The position numbers and the translations under genes are program-made. The notes under the pieces were generated by a model. That model was not told the origin of the DNA, ran no database searches, and worked only from the letters and a program-made list of their open reading frames with translations. From Gracilaria domingensis (taxonomy: Eukaryota; Rhodophyta; Florideophyceae; Gracilariales; Gracilariaceae), in NCBI GenBank assembly GCA_022539475.1, contig VCMS01000079.1:1-64000 (forward strand): a stretch of DNA of 64,000 nt, written 5' to 3'. Of the stretch, positions 9,554 to 19,541 are shown in pieces (within the stretch, counting starts at the first letter, position 1; every line of letters starts with the position of its first letter).

Positions 9554-10393
9554 ATGGCAGAGGAACAGAGAGACGTGGCGGAAATTTCACCAAATACCTT
9601 GTCTAAGTTCATATATGCCAATGGTTACGGTATATTAAGTTCCGTTGATGGAACGTTGAGAAGAGAAGGAGAGTCAATTCCAGAAGAAGTTGTGAAGTGT
9701 ATGAAGTTCATTGACGAACGTGTTGGTTTCGGACTTGTCACAGGGGGTGATGTGGGCGACGTGGAGGGGAATATGGAAGGACTCGGAGACTATAAGTTTG
9801 GTGTCTCGGCGAATCATGGAGCTTTCCTGCGTTTCTCTGACGAGAGGGAAATTAAGGGTGCATTCAATGATCACAGCCTTGACCACACTGTTGACGGACT
9901 ACTGTTCCTGGCAAGGGATTTGAATAGGAGGCATGGTATTGTGAATGATGATGACAAGGGGTTCGTGGAGATCAGAAGTGATAGTGGCCTTCCCAATTTC
10001 GTGTACAACAAACTGTGGCAGTGGAAAGAAGAAGTGGATTCCGCTATTGGGGACCTGTTGCAAAAGATGGATGCGTTTGTTATCTATCCCGGCGGTAAAA
10101 GTTGCGAAATTGTGGACAAGCGATACACAAAAGGAAGCGGAGGAGAAAATCTTGTGGATAATGAACCGAGATTTATTGATACGGATGACGTCGTGACGTT
10201 CGGAATTGCTTTGAGCGACGGGCCTTTGCATGAGGTAGGCGTGTACGGCGTTCACGTCAAAGAAGATTGTATCCCGGGTGGAGTACACAACCTGTTCGAA
10301 AGCGTGGAGGATGTACATTCGACAATTATGTTGGTGGCTCTGTTGTACGGCTACGAGGAAAAGCAGCACGATAAAAACCACCATGAATCATAA
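9554..10393 (+). CDS. HAD-IIB-like phosphatase paralogue lacking the nucleophile
   Basis: This 279-aa protein (an upstream ATG at 9482 would add 24 residues) aligns end to end with the minus-strand gene at 10446-11318. Shared phrases include ENGY/ANGY, VKCMK, RVGFG, the DSGLPNF segment and DGPL. HAD phosphatases need DxD in motif I, where the first Asp is the nucleophile. Here motif I reads SVDGT, so that Asp has become Ser. TGR has become TGG, and the motif IV ND pair has become SD. I infer a pseudoenzyme with a binding or regulatory role, or a gene beginning to decay; the frame is intact. It lies tail-to-tail with its paralogue, 52 bp apart. Confidence 0.75.
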   Translation: MAEEQRDVAEISPNTLSKFIYANGYGILSSVDGTLRREGESIPEEVVKCMKFIDERVGFGLVTGGDVGDVEGNMEGLGDYKFGVSANHGAFLRFSDEREIKGAFNDHSLDHTVDGLLFLARDLNRRHGIVNDDDKGFVEIRSDSGLPNFVYNKLWQWKEEVDSAIGDLLQKMDAFVIYPGGKSCEIVDKRYTKGSGGENLVDNEPRFIDTDDVVTFGIALSDGPLHEVGVYGVHVKEDCIPGGVHNLFESVEDVHSTIMLVALLYGYEEKQHDKNHHES

Positions 10394-10445
10394 AAGGGTA
10401 TTGAGATATATACGACACTTTTATTACTGAGATCTCATATCATAG

Positions 10446-11318
10446 CTAAGTATTCCAGGCATCGTAGCACTTGAAACAAATTCCAAGAGCATTTCTAAAC
10501 CATTGACACTTGCATTTTCTGTAGCCGTACAGTTCTGCCACCCTTCTGATGGTCTCATGCACGTCCTCCACCCCATCAACAAGATATGTTACCGCTGCTG
10601 GAGGGTCGTCTCCCTTCACATGGACTGCCAGGGTTGCCATTTCATATAGAGGGCCATCATTGGAAGCATTCCCGCAAGCAACGATTAAATGTGTGTCGAA
10701 CTGGGAGTCGTTTTCAACCAAGGCTAGCGCCCCACTATTTTTCGTGAAACGAATGTCCCCTATGTCACAGTTTTCATCTTGAGGGTACGCAACTAGGTTC
10801 GGAAAGGATGTCAACACTTTTGAAATACCGGAGTTGACTTCTGTTTTCCACTTCGACAGTCCATTGTACGTGAAGTTAGGGAGTCCACTGTCTTTTCTAG
10901 TGCTCACCACTGCTTGTTGACGCTCTTCGTGAAGTCCGTGCGATTCATTTAAGGAGAGAGCAAGTCTCTCAAGTTCGGCTGCACATCTTTGGTAGCCTTC
11001 CGTGTCAAGATCCTGATCAATTTCGGTACCATTGAATAATCTCACCCGTGCGCCTTGGTTTCCAGAGATGCCAAAAGTGTAGCCACCCAGGTGCTCCATG
11101 AAACTCTCGGCATCCTCTATATCTCGCCCAGTAGCAATTCCGAAACCAACGCGTGCGTTGATGTACTTCATGCATTTGACTGTTTCGGCAGGAATGTTCT
11201 CCCCAGCTCTTTTCAGAGTACCGTCAATATCACTAATCACGGCGTAGCCATTTTCGAATATTTCGTTAGCCAGCTGCTGAGGAGTTACTTCTTGGGCTCT
11301 AACTTCTGAGTTATACAT
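10446..11318 (-). CDS. HAD superfamily (IIB-like) phosphatase
   Basis: The protein has 290 residues from the Met at 11318, or 316 from an upstream Met at 11396. It has the complete HAD set: ISDIDGTL (motif I, nucleophile and acid/base Asp), IATGRD (motif II region), a Lys in RFTKNSG (motif III), and GNASNDGPL (motif IV, Mg-binding Asp). The inserted cap between motifs II and III has the size and place of a C2 cap, as in Cof-type, trehalose-phosphate and sucrose-phosphate phosphatases. The reaction is probably hydrolysis of a small phosphorylated metabolite, perhaps a sugar phosphate; the exact substrate cannot be told. The gene is intronless. It forms a convergent inverted pair with the degenerate copy at 9554-10393. 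Confidence 0.8.
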   Translation of the reverse strand: MYNSEVRAQEVTPQQLANEIFENGYAVISDIDGTLKRAGENIPAETVKCMKYINARVGFGIATGRDIEDAESFMEHLGGYTFGISGNQGARVRLFNGTEIDQDLDTEGYQRCAAELERLALSLNESHGLHEERQQAVVSTRKDSGLPNFTYNGLSKWKTEVNSGISKVLTSFPNLVAYPQDENCDIGDIRFTKNSGALALVENDSQFDTHLIVACGNASNDGPLYEMATLAVHVKGDDPPAAVTYLVDGVEDVHETIRRVAELYGYRKCKCQWFRNALGICFKCYDAWNT

Positions 11319-11396
11319 GTTTTGAAAGCTTTCGAAAGGGTTCGTCTTGCAAATGGGTGTGGGTATACGAATGAGAAGGATGTGATTGATGTTCAC

Positions 11397-11945
11397 AATG
11401 TGTTTCGTAGTATAAAAAGAGTCTAAGAACGACCATATACGGGTATTGTAGTACTGTTTTAAAACGTTACTAGGAGGAGAAGTTTTTGCATCGATTTGAA
11501 GTAAAGAAAGGATGATTTAGTCATAAATTATATGTACGGGTTCAAGTGGGTAAAGAAAACTGTAAATATCTTTAACATGAGCTTAGAAATCAAGAAGAGT
11601 AAAACAACCTCCATTACGGGTTGAAACCCATAAAAGGTTTACCTTACTTTATACGGGTGCCCCAAGTAATGCAAACGCTTAGTTCTTCAGAAATATCACA
11701 ATTTTTGTACTTGTTTCGTTACTAGTATCGTGCACTTTAATGATATGGAATGACCATTTTCTATCTAGCAAAATCTTAGCGAACTATTAGTGATAAGGGA
11801 TGTAGGATTTAAAGGGGCATATTTGAACCACAGAAGGACGAACAATATAAGAAATGTAATAGGAACAGGTCATTTCGATAAAGTAACTTTTATGTTTAAC
11901 TATCTCTAAAAGGTTTACAACACCGAAAAGTCATGTGTTCTAACC
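11397..11945. other. Intergenic spacer
   Basis: AT-rich sequence between two minus-strand genes. I see no open frame, repeat or structured element of note. It presumably holds the promoter of the HAD gene and the 3' flank of the reductase. Confidence 0.5.
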
Positions 11946-12848
11946 TCAAAGCTGGGGGAATGGGGATGGCGATAACTTTTCCTTAACAACGTTGACGTAG
12001 TTTGTATGAAAAGGAGCGGGGTCACCGCCTACAATGTTTCTTTCTTGGGGGGAAAAGTCGTAGAAGTACGCGTTCCTAAACTGAAAGTCGGAGAAAGAAG
12101 TAGGGAAGCCAACGAGAGTTTTCCCATATGCAAGAAGTCGCCCAACGGTCTCTTCCAGGTTGAAAGTAGTACCTGTCTTAAGCGAAACTATCTTCAACAG
12201 CTCTTTCATTATTGTGAGCACAACCGTACTGCACTCCGTAGCGACTACGTCTATAGGAATGAAACCTCTTGAGGCCCCGACGATGTTGAACGCTGATAGC
12301 CACACGAGCTTCTCATAATAGCTTACGAGAAATGTGTCTTCGTCGACAACCCCGCAAGTGAGACCCATAGACCTAAACCTGTCTGCAACGTTGGAGGCCC
12401 ACTTTCCTGTTGCGACAGTGAGACCATCCGGACTTTGAGGAGTGACACCATCCTGCGGAGCTGCGTTTCTTGAGGGGACACCAACGTATAGGACAACTTT
12501 TGAACATTTGTCCACACCGAGCTTCGAAACCAATGGTATGATGTCTCCATTCTGGAAGAAAACGAGATTCTCTCTGAGCGAATAAGGGCAAGCCTGAATT
12601 ACGGTCTCCAGGGTGTTCGTTCTTCCAGAAACTAGTATCGGTACATCAGAAAGATGAGAGGTAGCAGCCATGCTGCAGAATTCGTGTGCGGAAATGACCG
12701 TATCTTCTTCGTTCGCCAGCATGGTACCTATACGCCCCCTTCCAACAATAACGGCCCGAGTCCTTCGGAGGGGAGATGAGGCCTGAGGGACGTCAGAGTA
12801 TCTCGGACTCGGAGGCGGAGTGGGAGGCATGTCGGACTGGGAGTTCAT
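11946..12848 (-). CDS. Ketopantoate reductase-like (ApbA/PanE) oxidoreductase
   Basis: I chose the Met at 12848 (MNSQSDMPP...) because the 67 codons upstream in the same frame look like 5' untranslated sequence. The product has 300 residues. After a proline/serine-rich leader, a Rossmann strand RAVIVGRGRIGTMLA carries GxGxxG for NADP(H). The C-terminal helical domain contains YEKLVWLSAFNIVGA, corresponding to the family's catalytic Lys and conserved Asn, and ends with a block including DPAPFHTNYVNVV. The family reduces 2-dehydropantoate to pantoate for CoA synthesis, but many eukaryotic members are uncharacterised reductases of the same fold, so the substrate is uncertain. The frame is intact and has no visible intron. 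Confidence 0.75.
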   Translation of the reverse strand: MNSQSDMPPTPPPSPRYSDVPQASSPLRRTRAVIVGRGRIGTMLANEEDTVISAHEFCSMAATSHLSDVPILVSGRTNTLETVIQACPYSLRENLVFFQNGDIIPLVSKLGVDKCSKVVLYVGVPSRNAAPQDGVTPQSPDGLTVATGKWASNVADRFRSMGLTCGVVDEDTFLVSYYEKLVWLSAFNIVGASRGFIPIDVVATECSTVVLTIMKELLKIVSLKTGTTFNLEETVGRLLAYGKTLVGFPTSFSDFQFRNAYFYDFSPQERNIVGGDPAPFHTNYVNVVKEKLSPSPFPQL

Positions 12849-13245
12849 TGCAAGTGTTCGAATGTTTTTGTGTGACGATAGAAATGGAAGATGGGGCGGA
12901 GAACTGCTGGGGTAAAGAGTGATACTTAAGTACAAACGGTTGGGAAGCGCAGAACGGGAACATGGTTCACTTTGTGAAGGTGAGCGAAATGTATGATATG
13001 TGATTGTACTGAATGAATGATAGGGCTTGTATGAGACGACAAGCCACAAAGTGTGATGATGTTTTATGAAAAGTAGGTGGAAGAGTAGAAAGTATGCAAT
13101 GAATGAAACTGATTTCGAACCTGAGTTGTAAAGTAGTTGTAAAGTACGAGTTACGGGGAGCTTGAATACAGAATGAAAGGAACCATTTTGGCTTCATAAA
13201 TGACGTGAACGGGTTTTATAGATTCACTCGGATTGCCATAATTAA

Positions 13246-13566
13246 AAGGATGGAGTTGGGTTGCGCCCGAATACGTCTATAAAGGTCGTAGAAGCACTTA
13301 TGAAGGAAGGAGTTGTAGACATGTTATTGTTGATGACGGTGGAGCCAGGGTTTGGAGAACAGGCGTTTATGGAGGGTGTTCTTGATAAGGTGCGACATGC
13401 AAGGGAGTTGTACCCAAGAATAGGGATACAGGTGGATGGGGGTATTGGACTGAATACTGTGAAAGGAGTAGTGAAGGCCGGTGCAAACATTTCAGTTGCA
13501 GGATCTGCCATCTTTGGCTCGAGTAACCCAGCTCATGTCATAGCTGGTTTTCGAAAGGTTGGTTAG
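13246..13566 (+). pseudogene. 3' fragment of ribulose-phosphate 3-epimerase
   Basis: About 105 codons match the C-terminal half of the TIM-barrel epimerase of the pentose phosphate and Calvin cycles: LRPNTSIKVV, MTVEPGFGEQAF, a helix with RIGIQVDGGIG, and AGANISVAGSAIFG before the normal terminus. The VEPGFGGQ and DGGI signatures are clear, with the second Gly of GFGGQ now Glu. The N-terminal half, which holds the first metal ligands, is missing: a stop lies at 13243-13245 and nothing similar is found upstream. An AG just before the fragment (AAAAG|GATGG) could be a splice acceptor, but no matching upstream exon was found. Most likely a truncated duplicate. Confidence 0.75.
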
Positions 13567-13632
13567 AGATAGTAGCATAAATTTATTGTTTATTACATTG
13601 TTACCTTTACGTGTTATCACGACTATATTCTC

Positions 13633-13975
13633 CGTCTCCATTGGAGATGTATTTCTCTTGTATCACAACCGGGAAAGGATGTGAGAAAACATCAATATAT
13701 CCCCAGTGGACGCTGAGAGGGAGGATGAACTACTCTACGTGCTACCATTGTTACCCATCCGGTGTCGAGTGGTGACATATTCTTTTTTTGTCACAACCCA
13801 CAAAGGATGTGACGGAAGAAGAACTTGCCCCCAGTCGAGACAGAGGGTGAGCAACTCTAAGTACAATCACTAGTCCCTAGCTTGCCTCCACTGGCAATAT
13901 CTTCCTGTTTTGCTATAACCATCGAGTGGGGTTATGGTGGAAGAGAAAAATATCGCCGGTCGAGGCGAGGTGGGT
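13633..13975. repeat. Three tandem hairpin units (~127-bp period)
   Basis: Three consecutive units can each fold into a long stem. The inner stems are TCACAACC...GGATGTGA (near 13660), GTCACAACC...GGATGTGAC (near 13790) and ATAACC...GGTTAT (near 13915). The outer stems pair CCATTGG with CCAGTGG in unit 1 and ACTGGCAATAT with ATATCGCCGGT in unit 3, using G-U wobbles. Unit sequences differ while pairing is kept. It may be a structured RNA or a tandem inverted-repeat element. Confidence 0.5.
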
Positions 13976-14206
13976 GGGGATTATGTGAGCGCGAAAAAGG
14001 AGACAGAGAGGTGGCGCTCAAATAGTGGAAGGTGCGAAGGTGTACAGTAGATGTTTTGGCGGGAAATGGGATGAGGGAAACAGGGACAATCATGGTGCTG
14101 GATATAGCCCGTGTGGTTGGACAGTGGGGGTGGACAGCACAGTTTAGCTCGATTGCACTGTATCACAGCGGAAACTTCGATCCAACTACTACTTCTTCTT
14201 CTGAAG

Positions 14207-15136
14207 ATGTCGAACGGATACGTGAAGGATGAGGAGCTGTAGGCGCTGTTGGAGGGGAAGGAGGTACCGCAGACGCCGTCACCAAAGCGGGAAGAGGACG
14301 TGATTACGGCGGCTGGTCGGATGTCGCCGAAGAAGGAAGTGGCTGATGAAGGAAAGAAGTGTGAGGCGAGGAGAGGGGATGGTGATGAGGTAGAGAAGGG
14401 TGTAGAATTGGAGGTGGAGGAGGTCGCAATGGAGAGAAGGGGTGCGGTGCATCTGAATCAGTTAGAGGTTGGAGACCAGATAGAGAGTGGGGGCGGAGAG
14501 GGTGACAGGGAGATGCGGTTTGTGGGGGAGATGAAGGCGAGGGTGGGGATGTTGGGGTTGGTGATGAAGGAGCAACTGGACGATGGAATTGTGGAGATTG
14601 TAACGGAAATGGGCGGTGTGGTGCTGAGTGGGGGTGGTAGTGGTGTTTCGGTTGAGGCGATTTCGAGCCTGCGGAATTCGTTGTCGGTATTGGGAGTGGA
14701 GATGAGAAATCATGTGTATGGGATAGTGGAGTGTGCGGGAAGGGAGGTTGGAGAGTTGCGGGAGGAAAATAGGGTTCTGAACGAGAGGTTGGACGTGCTG
14801 GAGAAGGAGGTGAAGGAGCTGGGCAAGAGGCAAAGATTGGTCGAAGAGGAGACGGTAAAAGGACGTGTGGAGGGAAAGACGGAAAAGGGAAGTGTGGGAA
14901 GGGTAGCGGTGCAGAAGGGGTCTCCTGTGACACCGAAGACAAAGGGTGGTGGGGTTGGGGATGGGAAGAGCCGTCTGAAGAAGAGGCGTAAGGAGATGAA
15001 GAAGGTGGTGGAGGAGGTGCCGCGGGACGGAGTCGGAGCTCCGGTGGTGACTGGGTTTAGGAGTGCGGCGGAGGTAGCGCGGACTGCGAAGGGGATTCTG
15101 AGGGGACAGGAGGAGAGAAGGATGGGAGGGATTTGA
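14207..15136 (+). pseudogene. Coiled-coil protein ORF with an early in-frame TAG
   Basis: The ATG at 14207 opens MSNGYVKDEEL, hits TAG at 14240-14242, then continues in frame for 295 codons to 15136. The first later ATG is at 14321. The protein is charged, Gly/Glu/Lys-rich and lacks a known domain. Residues near the middle form a likely coiled coil (GELREENRVLNERLDVLEKE), followed by a basic RLKKRRKEMKKV cluster. Codons are strongly purine-rich, unlike the neighbours. Further coding-like sequence continues in another frame after 15136 (PPDFYKMTFAETERED near 15185). It may be a decayed host or transposon-encoded structural protein; I do not recognise the family. The proline/serine-rich antisense frame at 14304-14942 is a shadow. 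Confidence 0.45.
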
Positions 15137-15576
15137 AGCCGTTTTGGGGCGAGGCGGCTATACGAGAAGGGGGAGGGTTGTCCACCTGACTTCTACAAAA
15201 TGACGTTTGCGGAGACGGAGAGAGAGGATGCGAACGCGTGATGGGCGAGAAATGGGTAAATAGCGAGGGTGGTGTGGACTGGGAAGAAGTGATGGGATGA
15301 TTGAGGTGGGATGAGTTGCGATTGGCATTGCAATATGGGAGAAAATGGAAACGCAAACTAGCACGAGTGCAGTTTTGAGAGAGGGTCGCGGAAAAGAGTG
15401 AATGGGGTGGTGCGGCGAAGTAGAACCTCTACAAAAACTAGGGGACCCAAGAACTAAACTGCGCGAAATGGAATTTAATATTTCAAAATTTCTTAATTAT
15501 TTGAGTGCCAGCCTCTGCCACCCCCTCGCACGCCCCAAATAGCCCCAAAAATAGCTTAGTTTCCAAAGCGAACAGA

Positions 15577-17400
15577 CTATATTCCACTTTGCCGAACACA
15601 GACGTCGAAGATGTTTCCAGCAGTAGGCCTGCTCGCAGCGGCGACTGTGTTCGCAGGGGCGCTCGTATTCGGAGTGACTGCTGGCACCGCCATCGGCGTG
15701 TTTGAAGGACCTGGAACAGAAGCCGCGTCAGCTTCGACCTCGTCTTGTACGACTTCCACCTCGGGTGCGTCATCCAACATTGGATCCACGTCCCGGACAG
15801 GGTGGAAGAACTCATCGGTGATGATGAAGCCGACCGAGGGCCCAACAGGGACATATCTCTCGGCATGCCGGAGTACATCGGCTTCAGCTGAGCTGATAAT
15901 CGTCCGTGTCCACGGGTCGTAAAAGACGTAGTCGCCCGCGAAGGGAGCGCGACGCCCCGGAGATCTGTCCGTAGGGCTATCCCCGTCCTCACGACGGCTC
16001 TGTTGCACAGGAACCTGGGTCCAGTCGATATTCTCGATGACTCGCAGCAGCGATAGAAGTTCGGAAAAGTTTCCATTACCGCCAAGCGGAACCGAAAGAT
16101 CTAGAGATCGAATGTTGCCACGCAGACGCAGAGGAATGAACCACAGCCGATACTGCTCGTACGCCTCTTGGAGGATGTGAATCGCCGTGCGAGCAGCTCA
16201 GACCGTGATAACCACGGCCGACCATCGCGAGAACGGGTCAGCAAGGAGTCGGCTCCCCACGTACGTGATACACGTAGGGAGCTCCACGTAACATCCACGG
16301 CACACTTCCAGAGATCCCGAGATAAATGGGAGTGGTACATACCTTCCACGCATGTGGCTTGGACGAAGTCAATTCGCCTCAGAGTTCTGAAACGGAATCA
16401 AATATCCCCATCGGAAGCGGCTACGACGCTCAAAGCGGATCATATTCTGCAGGTAGTCAGACAGCGAACGATGCGGGAGATACCGGAACTCAGCACGCAG
16501 AAGCAGACGCGTCCACAACAGGAGACTCTGATGAACACCAACACCTTGGTACTGTCCAATCGAACTCGCAATCCGAGCCGAGCTATCCCCGTAGGGAATC
16601 TCGCCCATCGTGCTGTAGAAGGCCACATCGAAATGGTATTCTCCGGGCACCGGGTGTTCCGAGTACGTACGGTGAAGACGCTGGCGAGCCAGGCGAATTA
16701 GCCCCGCTCGAGCGGACGCATCGGGCTCCCCACGATTGTGGACGATAGCCTGGTTGGAAACGGTATTCCGGCGTTGCCAGTCGAACGTCATCGTCATGAA
16801 AACGTGAACTTCTCCTGGTAACAGGCCACTGCCGTCGGCCTACGCCTAAACGAGGTTGGATTGACTAGCCCCCTGAGGGTGAAACCACGGCGCCCGGAGA
16901 TACGGAGACGGATTCCTTCGAGAATCCACGGCCTCTAGCTCCTCATAGGAGGGCCAGTTACCGGGACCCGGATTGAACATCGGCGGAGCCGGCATGGCAG
17001 AGAAGCCCCAGTTCCACGGTTGCATCGACGGCTGGTGGTACTGTGTTGGTTGGACTTACCCAGCTTGGGGAAGAGGCGCGGAGCGAAAGCCGGAGAAGTA
17101 ACCCTGTGGCGCAGGTGAATTGGCGCCCGCAGCCTGCGGAGGTGCGTTCCCCACGTTCGGTTGACTAGACCCAGCTCCCTGGTTGGTTTTGTTCTGTTGG
17201 TTGTATTGGTTGTTCATCGCTTTGGCAGACGGAGTAGGCAACGCAGGCGCGGATATAACCCAAGGTATCGGAGAAGAAGAACGATTCGCGTGAGCGCGTC
17301 CTGAGCTCGAAGGTGAGGAGACTCGAGGTATCGCTGGAGGCGAGGGAGGAACGCGCGCAGGTGCTGTACGAAGATGAGAAGTCGGTATCGCCCCGCTCAT
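15577..17400 (-). pseudogene. Gypsy-3 antisense ORF region
   Basis: Minus-strand coding fragments are homologous to the 617-aa antisense ORF of Gypsy-1. Both begin MSG and run through a Pro/Gln-rich N-terminus. They share LLRAEFRYL, IRFERRSR...GYLIPF, and a DRSPGRR...AGDYVFYDPW block. The region occupies the same place, between the pol end and the 3' LTR, on the opposite strand. It is broken at several places. The function is unknown. Confidence 0.7.
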
Positions 17401-17479
17401 CGCGGTGGGTATTTATACTCTCGCGAAGCGAGATGGAGGATTGCTCCCGCGGTCGGTTCGCTCCTTAAGGAGGGGGATA

Positions 17480-18301
17480 TGTAGAGCAACGCGTTTCGCG
17501 GAAGTTCGTCGCCTATGCGATTCATACTAATCGCTCCGATACGGAGGTGAGGTGTAGCTCTTTATGAGTTGTACGCGGATTCGCCAATTACTTGGGAATG
17601 GTCACAATGGGAATTGGTCACGGTCGTGTACACAGCTTTGCTGGATTCTTCACACACGTGTAGTGCTTACCACGCCCATTCATAGGGAGAATTAGTATTA
17701 TTTCTAACGTTTTAGATATTTAGAATATTCTACTAATTTTCACCCTGACAGTGGGGTCTGCCACCCTACTTAGGTAGGTGAGCTCGACCCACACTGGGCA
17801 AGTAAACGCACCAAGCAAGTGTTGGCTCTGACTCAGGAACCCTTGGTGCGTGATAGCCTCCTCGCGGAGAGTCACTACCTGGTGAGGGACTAGTCATCCT
17901 CCTTGTGAAGCTTTCCGCCACTATTGTGTGTATTGTTTTACTTGTTATTCTTGTTTGTGTCACTGTTTAACAGGTACGCATGACCCGTGTGCCGTTGTTT
18001 CTTTCTGCCCCCTTCTGTTGATCTGGTGGCTCGCCCCGCTCGTCGCGGCCCGTGCCACATCAGTGTGTGTGTGTCTGTCCCGTCACACTTCACGCCCGGC
18101 ATCGCTGTTGTCTACACAACATCCCCCGACTTCTAGGCCGAATCTCTTGAGCTCCTTACCCCCGTCGTGACGGTTTGGTCTCGGCGCACACCCGACTCGT
18201 TGCACCATTCCTGGGAGCGCTCTATCTGCTGTGCTCACCTCTTCGAGGGAAGATCCCGAACGCCTTTCGTGTCTTCTCCCTTTGCGGGGTTTTGCACCAC
18301 A
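17480..18301 (+). repeat. Gypsy-3 3' LTR
   Basis: This 822-bp LTR starts TGTAGAGCAACGCG and ends TTTTGCACCACA. Termini and preceding polypurine tract match Gypsy-1. A shared internal motif CTACTTAGGTAGGTGAGCTCGACC corresponds to the Gypsy-1 LTR phrase CTACTTAGGTGAGCTCGACC. Confidence 0.7.
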
Positions 18302-18317
18302 AAGATGTCGTGAGGAA

Positions 18318-19206
18318 GTGTAGTTCAAAACCACTCCACAGGCGGAGACAAAAACCACCCGCGTGCGCAGTAAATACTCAAGGTGTTCATCCTTGCTCCC
18401 TGTGTCGGGCGGCTGAGTGAGAGAGCCCTCCGTTGAGGTCGGCACGTGCCGGGTGTAACTCCGGGCGACCTCTTCCTGTCTTACAGACGGAGGTGAGATG
18501 GGAGGATCCACCGATATGGCGGGCCCAAGTATGAACGGCACATTACAGAAGTGGGAAGATCCGCGTTAGCGGTGTGGAAGAGAGGGGGGAAATGGGGGGA
18601 TCGCGCCGTGTACAACGAACAAGAGCCCGAGAACCAAGCGTGGATAGCGAAAAAAGCGCTGAATAAACCTGTACACACAGGGAGGAATACACCACAACCG
18701 TGGGTAAACAATATAGAAATAAGAACACAGAAAGAAACAATAGAAACAGGAAGTAGCACCGTAGTGTACGGACAGTGGTTCCTCGGCGGGCAAGGGGGGA
18801 TAACTACACAGGAATGGTGGCAATGCCCTCCTCGACGCAGTAGAACCGTTCACCAGCGGAGCTAGTTAGAGCTAAGATTCCCCTTGTTGGGGTCTACTTA
18901 GTAGGGGCGTCGGCGGTCGCCGTCGCCTAAATACTGGCACTAAGCTACCCTAGAATACTATTCATTGCTAGCACCGTTGCCAGTATTGGCCACGTGCGCC
19001 TCACTGTACCCCCTTGACTCACGGGGCGTCCGCCTAGGGCCGCCACACAGCACGTGTTCGGAAGCCATACCTTTTTCCGGTGAACTCCCAAATTGGGCGA
19101 ATCCTCCCTATCGATACTCATAACCGAGCGTGTTACCGTCACAACGGATCTAATAATTATGAGTCGACATTAGCGGCTTTCCGCGCAAAAGGGGTTTTGC
19201 TCTACA
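18318..19206 (-). repeat. Solo Gypsy-type LTR, TSD GGAAG
   Basis: This 889-bp unit is bounded by TGTAGTTC and TTTTGCTCTACA and flanked by the direct repeat GGAAG (18313-18317 and 19207-19211). Read on the minus strand it starts TGTAGAGCAAAACC like the other family LTRs. Its body is close to 28735-29622. No internal coding region adjoins it, so it is a solo LTR left by recombination. Confidence 0.8.
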
Positions 19207-19541
19207 GGAAGCACGGGAAAATGTAGGAAGAAGACAGAATGCGAGACGTAGATGGGTTGGCAATGAGTGCTCGTTGCTCCGACGAAGGCTGTTGGTAAAA
19301 CTTTGGTCACTCTCTTTGAAAGTCTCGGATACAATGCCAGACAGGCGCATCAGCGCTTAAATACGGAAATGATGGCCACACAGTTTCGTTTCGAAAAGGC
19401 GCGGTCTTTATTGATCCGAAACGAAATGCACGATCTGGTCGAAAACGTTTGCCCCCATTACGAAATTATTGTTCATTGCTGATCATCTCCATGTTGAGCT
19501 TTCTGTGCTACGTTTGGAATGCGTGCTAAAATAATCCCGAA

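Larger units (their letters stand above)
15480..18301 (+). mobile_element. Gypsy-3: 5'-truncated Ty3/Gypsy fragment
   Basis: Only the 3' end of a plus-strand Gypsy element remains: an antisense ORF region, a purine-rich tract (about 17467-17479) and one LTR (17480-18301). The junction AAGGAGGGGGATA|TGTAGAGCAACGCG closely matches the polypurine-tract/3'-LTR junction of Gypsy-1, which places it in the same family. Gag, protease, reverse transcriptase and integrase are absent. It is an old, broken fragment. The left limit is approximate. Confidence 0.7.

Noticed and set aside
14304-14942. 212-codon minus-strand Pro/Ser-rich ORF
   Set aside because: It is the shadow of the purine-rich plus-strand coiled-coil frame; its composition follows from that bias.
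18083-18865. ORFs inside the solo and Gypsy-3 LTRs, and their parallels at 28589-29175
   Set aside because: Non-coding LTR sequence; frames are not conserved between copies beyond DNA identity.
18318-19206. Group II intron or structured ribozyme, because of repeated GC-rich hairpins and GTGCCGGGTGTAACTCCGGG
   Set aside because: The unit has LTR termini and a 5-bp target duplication, and its copies behave as LTRs.
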